NCBI GenBank assembly: GCA_949752795.1 | Contig: OX457068.1 | Location: 54,898,516 to 54,962,515, forward strand | DNA: 64,000 nt | Direction: 5' to 3' | DNA from: Hyperoodon ampullatus | Lineage: Eukaryota > Chordata > Mammalia > Artiodactyla > Ziphiidae | Shown: positions 35,691 through 48,489 of the stretch, in pieces | Numbering within the stretch: the first letter of the stretch is position 1 | Layout: each line of letters starts with the position of its first letter | Program-made: the position numbers and the translations under genes | Notes under the pieces: generated by a model | The model's database searches: none | Told to the model about the DNA's origin: nothing | The model's input: only the letters and a program-made list of their open reading frames with translations

Positions 35691-37395
35691 TGCTTTATCC
35701 CCACCCCCACCAAATATCTCCCTAATAAAGTCATGAATTTAACAATTATTATTTGACTAACTCCTAAATGAAAACCTAGGGAGTATTTGACAATACACTC
35801 CTTTGAGTCAGAACCTGTCTCCTCCATAACTTTGAGAGGGTTCCCAGTTTAGTCAGTAAAAGTACATTCGCAGTGTACATTTTTATCCTTCTGAAGGTCA
35901 AAGTCATCTGGAAATAGTGAAGATCATCAGCAGTTGTTACTCAAAATGGAGTTAAAATCAGATCACACTATAAATAGGCAAAGAAGGAAGAGCAACATTT
36001 GAAACAATATCCACATTCACAACTCAGCTCTCAGTACACTGGGTGCTGAGAAACTACCTCCCAAACAAATGTCATTGGAGGTCTGCATGGCATTCAGAAT
36101 GTCTCCTTGCCTGCTGGCTGAAATCCTCATCAGGGTGAGTTCCGAAAAGAAGTTTTTTCGCCTAAAGCCTGTCAATGTCCATTAGATCACCCTGGGCATT
36201 AATTTCAATTTTTGTGTTTCTACACCATAAAAAAAGGAAAAACAACAACAACAAAACAAAACACAACAACAACTTCATATGTGCCAAAACTTAGCTGCCA
36301 ACTGTTGGGAAAAAAATTGATTTCTATTGAATACTGCACTTTGGAATGAAAGAAAACATTGTCTAAATGAAGCTGAGGCTCTCAGTCACCTATGCCTATA
36401 TTACTGTGAAATCAATTATGTGGGCTCTTTCAAAAGTTACTGATTGTAGCAAATTGAATGGCCTTCATTTCAACATAATTTGGAGAGGTTGATGTAATCA
36501 GAGACCTTACACCACAGTGAAATATAAGATTTGTAATATTGGATGGTAAAAAAAGCTACAGTTGTTAAGCTTGTTCTGTACCTTCCGCTTACTGGCTGTA
36601 ATGCATTCCTAAGTACAAATGAAATTGTTTCAATGAAGGCAGTGATGGTTCTGAAGGGATGTGTGAAGGGGTAAGGGAGTGGAAGTAAGGTTGCTGGAAA
36701 TCACACTCTTGTCCTCATATGCAAGGAGGCTGCAGAATCTAATCCTAGGCCTAACTGGCTGCAAATGAAACACTTTAATATAAATCTTAAGTTATGCCCC
36801 AGAGCTGAGGTTCAAGCTTAGATGTGAGGAGAGGTGAAATGCTTTAATTTTCTTGCCCTGATGTTTGCCCTGCTTCATTCTTTTGGAAGTCTAGAGGTCT
36901 AAATAATTGCTATTCAAATTATAAATGGATTCTCTCCAACCTCACGCAGTGGGTGTGGCTTGAGAAAATTTGTAGCATGTTTGTTTCATTGCATTTACCT
37001 AAATGAAAAGTGTTGTATGCATTTGTATATGAGGAGCAGCAGGTTTGCAATCAAGTGTTCTACTTTGTAATAGGTCAATTGTCATTGCACAATGCTGAGA
37101 CAGTATGGTTTACACTAATAGATCAGTTACAAAGGGAACATACTCCATCAAGTGTCTATGAGTTAGGTAAGCACAGGCTGGCCTTTGGGAGATAGAATAT
37201 GCTAAACAAAAACGTACTTCTTACAAGGTGCTTGGGACACATTCTAACTTTGAGAATTAGTGTGGCTTTGAGTTGGAGAAGCAGACAACAGGGCTATATC
37301 ACTTTGTATTCAGAAAGTTTAGCATTTGTTCCTTCACTGATTTCAAAAAGCCCAGCTCAAGAACAAAAAATTGATGACAGTTTTTCTTAGAGTTG
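35691..37395. other. Unannotated DNA
   Basis: No gene recognised. The interval 36,360-36,960 shows no obvious repeat and few low-complexity runs, a possible conserved non-coding block that cannot be tested here. Confidence 0.4.
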
Positions 37396-37399
37396 AGAG

Positions 37400-37575
37400 G
37401 GCTTGAGGTAGTGAGAGGATTAGGATCTGGGTTCAATGTTCAATCTTTTGCCTTGAATCCATGGTTTACCTGGCTGAATTTCACTGTCTTCACTGTGTAT
37501 TGGATATATTGTGTAGGTTAATTGAAGGATTAAATTGCAAAATGCATGTGTGTCAGTGGGCATGTAATAAGAATG
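37400..37575 (+). repeat. Possible MIR relic
   Basis: 'attaggatctgggttcaatg', 'cctggctgaatttcactgtc' and 'gttaattgaaggattaaatt' follow the sense MIR order. Confidence 0.45.
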
Positions 37576-37689
37576 AGAAAGTGTCAGTTATTATTACCCA
37601 CTCAACTAGATTGTAAGAGTCTTAAAAGAAATTGTCAAGCTTTTCTCCTTGCATAGAACAATTTTTAATATATATTGGGTGTTCAGTTA

Positions 37690-37870
37690 TTTCTTGCTTG
37701 AGACAACATGATATCTTAGAAAGAAAATGGATTAGAGTTCAAAAATTCTTAGTTCAATCCCAGATCTTACAATACAATCTTGAAAAAGATATTTGTTTTT
37801 TTGGGTCTATGATCTCATACATAAATGAAGAGGTGTATTTGAAAGCATTTATAAGATTTCCTTTAGAACT
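37690..37870 (+). repeat. Possible MIR relic
   Basis: 'agaaaatggattagagttca', 'agttcaatcccagatcttac' and 'tttttgggtctatgatctca' follow sense MIR order. Two adjacent MIR-like pieces in the same direction lie within 500 bases. Confidence 0.45.
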
Positions 37871-38078
37871 GCATTCTATGATACAAAATTTTATTTTTTG
37901 AAATATAAAATGAAATTCAACAATATTTTAAATGTAAACGTGTGTGTAGGCATTTATATATTAAGACATGTATGTATATTATGTTTGTGGATACTTGTTA
38001 ACAATTGGACCAGCTTCCATGTATGAGGTTTAGCAAACACACACACATACACACACACAAACTTTGTATACTTCTATT

Positions 38079-39165
38079 TTTTTTTTTTTTTTTTAGTATT
38101 GTGTTGTATGAGCTGTTTGTATATTTTGAAAACTAACCCCTTGTAGGTCACATTATTTGCAAATATTTTCTCCCATTCTGTAGGTTGTCTTTTTATTTTG
38201 TTGATTGTTCCCTTTGCTGTGCAAAAGTTTTTAAATTTGATTAGGTCCCATTTGCTTATTTTTGCTTTAATTTCTTTTGCCTTGGGAGACTGATCTAAGA
38301 AAATATTGATACAATTTATGTCTGAGAATGTGTTGCCTATCCTCTTTTCTAGGAGTTTTATGGTGTTGTGTCTTATATTTAGGTCTTTAAATAATGTTGA
38401 GTTTATTTATGCATATGGTGTGAAGGAGTGTTCTAATTTAATTGATTTACATGTAGCTGTTCAGCTTTCCCAGTGTCACTTGCTGAGGACACTGTCTTTT
38501 CTCCATTGTATATTTTTGCCTATTTTGTCATAGATTAACTGACAGTAGGTATGTGGGTTTATTTCTGGGCTCTCTATTCTGCTCCACTGATCCAGATGTC
38601 ATTTTATGCCAATACTATATACTATAGTTTTGATTACTATAGCTTTGTAGTATTGTCTAACATCTGGAAGGGTTATTCCTCCAGCTTTGTTCTTTTTCCT
38701 AAGATTGCTTTGGCAATTCTGGGTCTTTTGTCGTTCCATAAAAAATTTTTGGATTTTTTGTTCTAGTTCTGTGAAAAATGTAATAAGTATTTTGTTAAGG
38801 GTCACATTAAATCTGTAGATTGCTTTGGGCATTATGGACATTTTAATGATATATATTTTTTTGATGCAAGAATATTGGATAGCTTTTCATTTATTTGAAT
38901 CATTGTCAATTTCCTTTATCAATGTTTTATAGTTTTCAGCATATAGGTCTCACAACTCCTTGGTTAAGTTTATTCCTAGGTATTTTTTAATACAATTTTA
39001 AACAGGATTGCCTTTTTACTTTCTCTTCCTGTTATTTCATTATTAGTGTAAAGAAATGCAGATTTCTGTTTATTAATGTTTTATCCAGCTACCTTGCTAA
39101 ATTCATTTATTAGTTCCAATAGTTTTCGTGTGGAGTCTTTAGGGTTCTCTAACCTTCTAGACTTT
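38079..39165 (-). mobile_element. Older L1 ORF2 fragment, antisense
   Basis: T-run then the reverse complement of L1 ORF2: 'tttgcaaatattttctccca', 'ccctttgctgtgcaaaagtt', and in translation on the minus strand 'MPKAIYRFN' and 'ITLPDVRQYYKA' (38,841-38,599). It is more diverged than the full-length copy and covers only the 3' half of the RT to C-terminal region. It ends near 39,165, close to a small palindrome. Confidence 0.88.
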
Positions 39166-39188
39166 TAAACTACTTGAAGCAATATACC

Positions 39189-39236
39189 ATGACAGTATAT
39201 TGCTAATATACTGTCATATATATATATATATATATA
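39189..39236. repeat. Perfect 12-bp inverted repeat plus (TA)n
   Basis: 'atgacagtatat' (39,189-39,200), a five-base spacer, and its exact complement (39,206-39,217), followed by a short (TA)n run. Confidence 0.9.
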
Positions 39237-39239
39237 CAG

Positions 39240-40905
39240 TATATATCTTAATTTTAAAATGTAATATAATAAATTTTATTGAGAAAAATATTTTATTATC
39301 AGCTAAGGAAATAATGGAATTTAAAAAACAGTGAAGAGGTAAGGTACAAATAAGAAAATTAAAAAAATTATATTCAGGATTTTGGATTAGGAAATAACTT
39401 CTTCTGACAGAAGTTTTACTAAGGAGACAGAAGAGCTCACTGAGGTATCGTGTCTTAACCCACAGATACATCTGCTGGTAAGTACCAGCTCCAAGGGCAG
39501 TGAAGTGAGAGGTTGGAGTTATTCAGATTTAGTAGGAATCAGTATGTACTAGATATTAGTCTGGCTTCTCCAAGAAATAGAAGCAATAGAGATATCTATA
39601 ACTATATCTAGTCTATATGTAGATCTAGGTCTATATTGATATGCAGAACTATATATTTATACCAATACTAATTGTCATTCCTATGAGAAAGAAGCCTAAA
39701 AAGCAAAGAAATGTTAATAAATGACACTGTAGAGAGATTTTTTTAATTATCTCAAAATAAAATTATTTTTAAAGAGAAACCTAGCATTTTTATATGGTGT
39801 GTACTAACTCTACTCTATTTCTCTCTAGTAATAGGTTTTAGTGGATTTCTACTTTGCCCTGTATTTTTTACTTTACATACTGAGAAGTTACACACACACA
39901 CACACACACACACTCACATACACCACAAACACACACAAATTTATTCCATCAATTTTATCATTGAAACAAATATTTACTGAAACAGTGAAAAAACATAAGA
40001 CATAATTTTTGCTTGAGATTATTTTACAGTCATCTAGGGAAGAAAATCAAATACATATAAATATTGGAGAAAAAGTAAACTTTATTTAATCCATTGCTAG
40101 ATTTTGTGGGAGAGCCAATGAGTATCACAAAGAGCAGAGTCAGATAGAGCTTAGAATATGTAACAAAGGAAAGATTGGGACATGAAATGAACCTTGCAAG
40201 ATACCTTGAAGAGGCAAAAAAGATATCGTGTGGCATAGATAAAACATGCATTTAAACTGGATAATGAGAGTGGGCATAGTGTATATTAATGCTATTTTAA
40301 AACTCAGTTTGAAATGACTGATGTCTTGATTTAAAATACAGTCTAACCACATTCTAACTCTTTTATCCTCTTGGTCTGTATAACTCTCTTAACACATACA
40401 ATCCAGCTGATAATCTAATATATGAAGCATCTCAGCAAATTTCTTCATGTAAATTCAAAAGCCACCATTCTGCTTTTCTCTCACTTGCTTGTCTAGGCTA
40501 TGATTATTGTCTTTGAAAATAAATGTATTGGCTACATTCATTCTATCTTGTAAAACCACACCCAATATCTATGTTGACTCAAAAATAAAAGCTATTTATT
40601 TTATCCAAATCAATATATCTCACTTAAAAAACAATCAAGTTACCCTGCTCTGTATGAGTCATGTGATAGGCTCTACTAACCCTGTCACAATGATTCACCT
40701 CTGAACTGTCAGGGTTTTTTTCCCTAACATAATATTGAAAAGATCAGAGAAAAAAACTAAAGTAATTGGAGAAATATTATTTCTAAAAATAATATTCAAA
40801 AAACCCTAGAACTCTCCAGTAATAGAATAAATCACCTCATGAGTGCCCTATTAGTAAAGATGTTCAAAGAGAAATGGGGTGAACTGCTTGTTCTTTCCAG
40901 GCTGC
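39240..40905. other. Unannotated DNA
   Basis: Contains a (CA)n run at about 39,890-39,913 and a low-complexity AT patch at 39,590-39,660. No gene recognised. Confidence 0.4.
39890..39913 (+). repeat. (CA)n microsatellite
   Basis: About 12 CA units, followed by degenerate CA/CT units. Confidence 0.95.
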
Positions 40906-40919
40906 TGGAAGGGAAATTG

Positions 40920-41110
40920 TGATTTAGACCAGGGTTTGGACTCCAAGACTCCTGTTTTTTAGCTATTCTGATCCAGCTTCTAACCACTCCCATTGACTTT
41001 CAAACTGTGTTTCCTCATCTTTAAGATGAAGATAACAAACACTATCACATTTTGTTTCCCATGAGGATTAAATTACATAGTATCTTAACGCTTCCAGTTT
41101 AATGCAGAAT
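40920..41110 (+). repeat. MIR SINE relic
   Basis: 'gaccagggtttggactccaa', 'gtgtttcctcatctttaaga', 'tgaagataacaaacactatc' and 'atgaggattaaattacatag' follow the sense MIR order. Confidence 0.65.
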
Positions 41111-41124
41111 CTGGAAACCATCGT

Positions 41125-41400
41125 AATCCTCACACCTATGTCACCCCTTGTCATTAGTTTTGCTAAAAAAAAAATCTCTCCCAAATGCAAAAATAGTTAA
41201 ATGCTAACACCTCCAGGATCTTTTTCCTGATTCCCCTAATCAAAAGTATTGCTTCCAACTCTTTAATATATAATTTTATTTGTACATCTTTGCTAACATT
41301 TATCACTATTTAAACATGTATTTAATTTCCTCTACTTAATTTTTGACTTCTTGAGACCAGGGACCACAATGCAATTCACCTTGGTATCCTCAGGAAATGA
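41125..41400 (+). repeat. L2 relic, 3' part
   Basis: 'aacatttatcactatttaaa', 'cttgagaccagggaccacaa' and 'ccttggtatcctcaggaaat' parallel the L2 3' end ('...gagggcagggaccatgtct... tgtatccccagcacct'). Confidence 0.6.
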
Positions 41401-41401
41401 A

Positions 41402-41650
41402 TAGGGTAACAACAATAATGAACCTTTATTGAGGATTAATATATGTCAGGAGCTCTTCTTGGCTCTTTTACTCTTTTCAATAATCCTATGTCAAGAGTGG
41501 TAGTATTATTACTAGTTTATAGAAAAAAAACAGAAACCAAAATCCTGATATTTAGGAGAGTTCAGCAACTTGCTGAAATCACAAAGCTACCAAGAACTTG
41601 AGCTAGATTTTGAAACAAGACTGATTCCAGAAGTCATCTCCTAACCTCTG
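41402..41650 (-). repeat. MIR SINE relic
   Basis: Antisense MIR order: 'cctttattgaggattaatat', 'tcaataatcctatgtcaaga', 'agtagtattattactagttt'-like centre, 'gttcagcaacttgctgaaat', 'cacaaagctaccaagaactt'. It directly follows the L2 relic. Confidence 0.75.
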
Positions 41651-41654
41651 TGTT

Positions 41655-43738
41655 ATGAGTGTGGTGGTCTTCGCCTGAATATAGCCTTTGCCAGTGAAGA
41701 TTAATTTTGCTACGTCTGTGGTAATAAGCCCATTTATCTTAAATAGGCAATAGAAAGATTCCTAGATAGAAGTTGTCATAGCATTTTCAAATTGGGGGGT
41801 TAGTAACAAAAGAGCTAACCAGAATATAATGGTGTCAGCTAGGAAAGGCTAGATGCAGACAAAACAGTTGGGAAGTTCTCATGGTGAAGACAGGTTTTAC
41901 TCGAAGAAGAAAGGAAGATTGGACACTGAGTCCAGAGAGAAGAACTTCAGAGAGTGTGTGCAGACAAGCAGCCACTATCAGGCAGATCCAATAGGTAGAA
42001 AGGGGAGCATTGTAAGAGTCAGATGGAGCATGAACATGTTTCAGGAATAGAACCATATGCAGAAATCCAATAAGATGGTGTTTGAAGTTCAGTTCTATGG
42101 CTGATCAGTCTCTCAGAGGAACTTATTAGAGGAAGGTACATCTCTGGTCCTAGAGGAAATATGTATCAAGATAGATAGAGGTTGAGACTGTAAGGCAGGG
42201 GTCTAGTTACCAATCAAAAAGGAAGAAAGAAAGAAAGAAGTTGCTGATTGCATCACAAAATCAAAATGGGCATCTTGTGTACTAGAAAAAGGTACAAGGT
42301 CAGAGACAAACTAAAACCACTGTTGCCATAATGCTGAGCCAATTCAAATAATTACATATGAAAGCCAAGCTTCTGGTAGGATTAAAGTTATGTTCATTAT
42401 AGATAGATAAATAGCTGTAAGTCTATCTATCTATAGACTTTTGAGGGAAAAGAACTAGGCAGATCCTGATAGGTACATTTTATAGGGAGAGCCAAACTGA
42501 CTTACTGAATTCTAATGAAATTAAAGCAACATTAAATGTTAATGTAAACTCCTAAAAGAGTTTTCTAGCAGGCCTGTAAGCAAGAGGCTCTCTCTGATAG
42601 CAAAAGATAGAGAATGTGCAGAAATAATGACAGCATTTCTGCTTCAATTATAACTTTGTCTTTCAAATTTTATCATTCTCAAAATTACCCAGACAGCTTG
42701 GTTAAAATACAGTTTCTGGATCCCAACTTCAGGGTTTCTGATTCAGTATGTTTGTGGTGAGGTATGATAATTTGCATTTCTAACAATTTTCCAGGTGATG
42801 CTGTTGATCTTAGACAGGGATCACAATTAAAGAACCCTTTAATTCAGGAAAAACTTCTAAGTTCCTAAATATTACTAATGAAAATTGATCCAAAGTATCA
42901 TCAACACTAAACAGGGAGTAGAAAACACTGACAGAAAACAAACAAACAAGCAGAAACACTTGTCCAAAGATGATTTTTTTTTCATGGAATTTGAGATGTT
43001 GAGAATTTGAAATGATACTGTATTCATGAATTCCTGGATTCTGAATCTTACCTATCCATAACTAGGACACCAGCTACAACTCTCAGTCTTAGTGGTCTAT
43101 ATTCTTGTTTGAAAATAGAGTATCTTCCAATATATCCATAGATGGGCTTCTACTCCAGCACACTTTTGTTTCTGTCCACACATTAACATGACATTATTAA
43201 ATTGCCTTTCCATGAAATTAGGTGTCATCCATATATCTCTGATTTTCTAATTATGCATCTGAATTTACCTAAATTTTTAAAATTGTATCTTTAATATGAG
43301 GAAAATTATTGGCAAATAAAATGTTCTTGAACAGAAGTATTCAGAAAGGAACTGAGGCACAATCACATTTCCACAAGGATTAAGATAAGTTCAGAACCCA
43401 TAGTTACCATCAATGTCAGAATTGAAAAGCAGGTGTCCAGCATGAATCCACATAGACTCATGACATTAATGGGAGCCCTGTGATTTCATTCCCAAGCACC
43501 ATTTTGAACATTCATCCCAAGACATGAATTAATACAATGTAGTTCCTGTACTGCTGGGTCTTACTGCTTAATTAATGTCATCAAAATGACAGTGGCGGAC
43601 TTTAAATTTTCTATGTCACTTCATGTCCTAAAAAGTTTCAGTGGAGTAATGAGTTTCATAAGAAGATGAGTCACTTCTATGTGAAAGTTTAAGTGACAGG
43701 CTTAGAGGCATTGTCCACCATTAAAAAGAAGTTATGCA
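41655..43738. other. Unannotated DNA
   Basis: No gene recognised. A short imperfect hairpin of 'atagataga' and 'tctatctat' units spans 42,399-42,434. A small 'gaaa' run lies at about 42,223-42,239. Confidence 0.4.
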
Positions 43739-43952
43739 GTGCTTCGCTGGTGGCACATTGGTTGAGTCCATCTGCCGATGCAGGGGACACGGGTTCATTC
43801 CCCGGTGAGGGAAGATCCCATGTGCCATGGAGCGGCTGGGCCCGTGAGCCATGGCCGCTGAGCCTGCACGTCCAGAACCTGTGTTCTGCAATGGGAGAGG
43901 CCACAACAGTGAGAGGCCCACGTACCACAAAAAAAAAAAAAAAAAAAAAAAA
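43739..43952 (+). mobile_element. CHR-type SINE
   Basis: Sense copy: 'gtgcttcgctggtggcacat' head with a few substitutions, B-box-like 'gggttcattcccc', 'gaagatcccatgtgccatgg' and 'gagaggcccacgtaccac', then about 28 A. TSD 'aaaagaagttatgca' at 43,724-43,738 and 43,953-43,967. Target is unannotated DNA. Confidence 0.95.
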
Positions 43953-44239
43953 AAAAGAAGTTATGCAAAGATATTGGCTGAGAAAGGCATATGATGTTCT
44001 AATATTTATGGATAAGCATCTTGGACCTAAATTCTGAGAATTAATTTATCATTCATTTGTACCATGTTTCCATAGTAACCCAAAGAAAGAAACAATGTGT
44101 TAATATACCAATGACTATCAATTTTTCTTTCATCAGGTGGTTATAAACTCTCCCTATAAACAAGATATTGCTTTACAACATTTTGTGTGTGGTGCAGTCG
44201 AGGTGGGGGTGGAGTAAGTTAAATAAATATGTCATAACG

Positions 44240-44600
44240 TCCCACAATTTTGCACAGAAATATTTTCCTCCAATTTCTTAGATTTACTGTCATATTCCTG
44301 TCTTTGTCTTATGTATCATCTGTAATATTTGACACTGTTGACTGTCTCTTCTCCTTCTTAAATTTTTCTTCTCCCTGGTCTATAATGTCAAAGTCTTCTT
44401 GTCCTTCATATATAACCCTAACACTACTCTTATCCTTTGACTATCCCTCATTGATATAACCATTCAATACAAGAAGCCTCCTGGGTTATGATCCTGACCT
44501 TCTTCTCTGCCCCTTCTTTAATGTTTCTTTGGTTATCTCATGTATTTATACAACTTGAACTATTACCTACAAAAAAGCAAGACCCCCAAAATGTATCAGA
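44240..44600 (+). repeat. L2 reverse-transcriptase relic
   Basis: At about 44,327 the sense strand 'atatttgacactgttgactg' translates to 'IFDTVD', the L2/CR1-type RT motif (usually FDTVDHS). It is followed by a C/T-rich L2-like body to about 44,600 ('gatcctgaccttcttctctg'). Multiple stops follow. Confidence 0.65.
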
Positions 44601-44604
44601 GAAT

Positions 44605-45030
44605 CAGAAAGTAAAATATGTAGCTAAAACACACAGGACATGCAATATTTCATTCAAACCCCATGCTATATTGAGAAAAACAACCTCTGCACTAGTGTTT
44701 ATCAAGGTAATAACACAGATTTTTTAAAATAAAACTATTATAAATAATAGTAAAATAATCCCTTCCTTTCATGCTACCCTGTTGCATGCTTAGTCACATT
44801 ATATTTATGAATTAGAGGACTATGAAGATATTTGTCTGACTTCTTGTATACTCCGGGGCCTAAAAGGCTGTGTACATCCTCTGTTTCCAAATTTAATGTG
44901 TTTCAAAGAAGGAATGACACTCTTTCCCCCAGTACATAAATTTAGATCATAGTGAAAGCAATGGACTGCAGTGGGCTATCAAGAGATGACAGTCACAGGA
45001 TCTCAAGTTTTTGAGGTTTAAGAGTCACCA
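44605..45030. other. Unannotated DNA
   Basis: Nothing recognised. Confidence 0.4.
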
Positions 45031-45034
45031 GGAA

Positions 45035-45735
45035 CTTGCAAATGTAAACTGGTGCAGCCTCTTTGGAGAACAGTATGAAAGTTCTTCAAAAAATGTAAAA
45101 TAGAGCTACCATATGATCTAGCAATTCCACTCCTGAGAAAACATATGAAGAAAATGAAAACATTAATTTAAAAAAGTACATGCACCCCAATGTTCAAAGT
45201 AACATTGTTTAAAACATCCAAGATATGTCAGCAACCTAAGTGTCCATCAATAGATGAATGGGTAAAGAAGATGTGATTTGGAACATTACTCAGCCATAAA
45301 AAATAATACAATTCTGCATTTGCAAGAACATGCATAGACCTAGGGGGTATAATGCTTAGTGAAATGTCAGACAAAGACAAATATTGTTTGTTATCACTAT
45401 ATGTAGAATCTAAAAATATATAAATAAAACAAATAAATGAATATAGCAAAACAGAAACAGATTCCCAGTTATAGAGAACAAACTAGTGGCTGCCAGTGGG
45501 GAGAGGAAAAGGGGGACAGGCAAAATAGGGGTAGAAGTTTAAGTGGTACCAACTACTATGTACAAAATAAATAAGCTACAAGGATATATTGTACAGCACA
45601 GAGAAATATAGCCATTATTTTACAATAACTTTAAATGAAGTATATCTATAAAAATACTGAATCACTATGTTGTATACCTGAAACTAATACAATACTGTAA
45701 CTCAACTATACTTCAATTTAAAAAAAGAAAAGTGT
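45035..45735 (+). mobile_element. 5'-truncated L1 (ORF2 end and 3' UTR)
   Basis: Sense L1 starting in the ORF2 C-terminal region ('gcagcctctttggagaacag', 'ctaccatatgatctagcaat') through 'gaacattactcagccataaa', 'agtgaaatgtcagacaaaga' and the 3' UTR 'ctagtggctgccagtgggga', ending 'caactatacttcaatttaaa' plus A-run. The 3' UTR is the older cetartiodactyl type, different from that of the full-length copy, and resembles the small insertion at 63,720. Confidence 0.9.
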
Positions 45736-45739
45736 GACC

Positions 45740-48175
45740 AGGAGCTTTATAAATAACAGTTCATATTATCTTCCTAATATTTGGAAAATAAAATCTTAAA
45801 ATACACAAGAAGAAGTAAATGTAATTTCTATTCCCCTGTGGTTGTGATTTTGATACCATGAGTTTTTGAAAACATGGATTCAAAACAATCTTTCAACAAG
45901 CCAGATACAAAGCATAAAAATATGCATCATCCTTGAGACTTGGTTACCAAATACTGTTATCTCCAATATGTGTCAAATATTAAGAATGGAGTGTATAAAA
46001 ATCTAAAAGACCAATATATATACCAGGTAGTGAAGAAAGGCCTGGGTCTTGCAGCAGCTTCAGAAAAAAAAAAAAAAAAAAAAAACTAAAATAAATCAGA
46101 ATGACACTTATAAAAGGTGGTTCAATTACAAAGTCACTTACATAAATAATAGCAGGCCAAGTAGAATATAAATATACAACATAAAGGGAAATAGAATCAA
46201 GGATATTTTATTGTTCTGGAAAGTTCCTTCCCTAAACTTTTATATATTATTCATGGGACAGAAATCAGCCCTAAAAGAGGGAACTGATTCTTAGACAGTA
46301 GGTGGGACTAGAGAAAGAGAATCAGAGCACCATGGAATGCTAGAATAGAAGATATATGAGATTGTCAGGTTCAATAATCTTCATTTGATACATGAAGAAC
46401 ACAAGGGCCAGAAATGAAAACACATACGTTGAAAAGAATAAAATATTAAAGTCACATCTGAAACTAGCAATGATAAAATCCAAGGAGCTAATATTAAATG
46501 TGCATATATGTATAAAAGGAGATTTATACTATTTACCCTTTTCAAGGCCTTGGTTGTACAGAGGGCATTAAATTAAAGACCCTAGATATACAAGAACAGG
46601 AACAATATTATCAGGTCATAGACCACACACATTTGCATATTCATTTCTGCCTCATGATTCACTTAACTTTCATTCCTCACCGAATATAGTATATTTTTCT
46701 AAAGATTCTTTCTCTCTTATGAGCAAAGATACCACTGAAATCTTGGCCCCAAATGAAAACAAATGGTCATTTGATGAGGCATTCACCTTGAAGAAATTTT
46801 GCTCTGGTCTACAATGAATTAAGATCACCACTTATACCACTGACAATCAATAACTGGTTGCTTAAATCCCTGGCCAACATATTTCTTTTCTGCAGTAAAA
46901 GAGCTAACTCAAAGATGGAGTATACGTTATTTAATAGAGTAATGTACAATTTCAAAAATTCATTCCTATTATTCCTTGAAGCTCTCTAAAGCCATTTAAA
47001 ATCTTATGCATTTCTTTGTAACTATTCTCAAACCAAATATTAATCTGTAGGCCAGGCTCTAAAACTGTTTTGTAATCTCACAAGTCACTTGGAAGTGCCC
47101 AAAGGGGTCCTGTGTGGATGCCTTATGCTCTAAGTGAATTCATATATTAAATACACAATGTGAGAACATTTCAGTTATCAAAATATAAGTCCATGAGAAT
47201 GATAACAGCTGACATGTGTTAATGTCTTGTATTTCCTGTGAGATACAAACTTCTACATATTATCTCAAGCCCAGGTGTTAATCACTGCTGCAAGACCTAA
47301 GGCTTGATTACATAGGGTTGATGACCTGTTGGAAGATTCCACAGCAACAGTATTTCTATAAAGAAATGGGAAAAATCCACCTTAGTTGGAACTCATCTGA
47401 GGTGAAGAAGTCCACCCTGATTAGCTGACCCAAAAACAAAGCTCTGACTTCAAAAAACTGATGACCTAGAAACCAAAGGCTTAAAGTCTGAGCCATCAGG
47501 AGGAGCCAAGAACCATAAGTAATACAGAAGAGTAGCTTCACCATAAGTTTTTGGGGGCCTTGGAATATAAATATTACATTCTTGAGATTCCTCTAAGTGA
47601 GTGTATGCAAAGTGGTGAGAGGTGGGCTACATTTTACCTTGCAAACAGGTGAAGTTTGGACACCTTAGGCTTCTATGAATTTGGATTTTCACTAGCAGTG
47701 TACATTGAAAGAGTCCAGGAGATGGTGGTTTCTAGGAGAGGTGTTCCTAAAACTACATTGCTCAGTGTTACAGGGGGAGTGCTAAAAATGGGATTATGCA
47801 AACTGGAAAGAGAGTAGCAAGACTTAGAGAAGCAACAACTCTGTTTTAGAGAAGTTATGTAATGCCTGACAGAGAGGTGATTACAGACATAGGTGTGATG
47901 CTACCTATTGGTTCTTAGATGTTCTCTAGGAAAATCTGCAGAGGACTTCAACTTGAATTAGACAGAGGACAGAAACCCATTATATAGGCATTACTGCTAT
48001 TAATAGGAGCTCTTTTGTACTCACAGGTTCGTAGGGCCAGAGAAACTTCAGTTGACATACTTATAAGCTTTGTCTCCTAGCCGTCCATGAGTATTAATAC
48101 ACCCTGCAGCATCTGTTTGAGTTTGTTTTACCAAAATCCCATATTTTATATCCCTGAAAGTCAAAGCCAATATTC
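45740..48175. other. Unannotated DNA
   Basis: Contains an A-run of about 23 at 46,063-46,085 and possibly a short MIR at 46,340-46,460. No gene recognised. Confidence 0.4.
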
Positions 48176-48179
48176 TAAA

Positions 48180-48485
48180 GTGAACTCTTATTTGTCTACC
48201 TGAGCCCACTATGATCTGACTCTTCTCTGAATTTGCATCTCAGTTATCACCTGTACCATTCATTTAGTGAGCATTATTACAAACCCATTTCTGTCATTAC
48301 TTATATTATCCTGAATGCCTAAGAGTGCAGAGATATTATTTTAGGTTTCACAAGGGTAGGATGATCTTCCTCACTAGACTACAAATGCTGAGATTGTTGG
48401 GACTTATCTTTATTTAGCTTAGAGTAGTTTCCACTGTGTTATGACAATGATAGACACTCAAAAGCTCTCAAATGAATGAAATATT
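48180..48485 (+). repeat. L2 relic, 3' part
   Basis: 'cctgagcccactatgatctg', 'cactagactacaaatgctga', 'gttgggacttatctttattt' and 'gatagacactcaaaagctct' then 'aaatgaatgaa' follow the L2 3' end closely in order. Confidence 0.7.
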
Positions 48486-48489
48486 TAAT

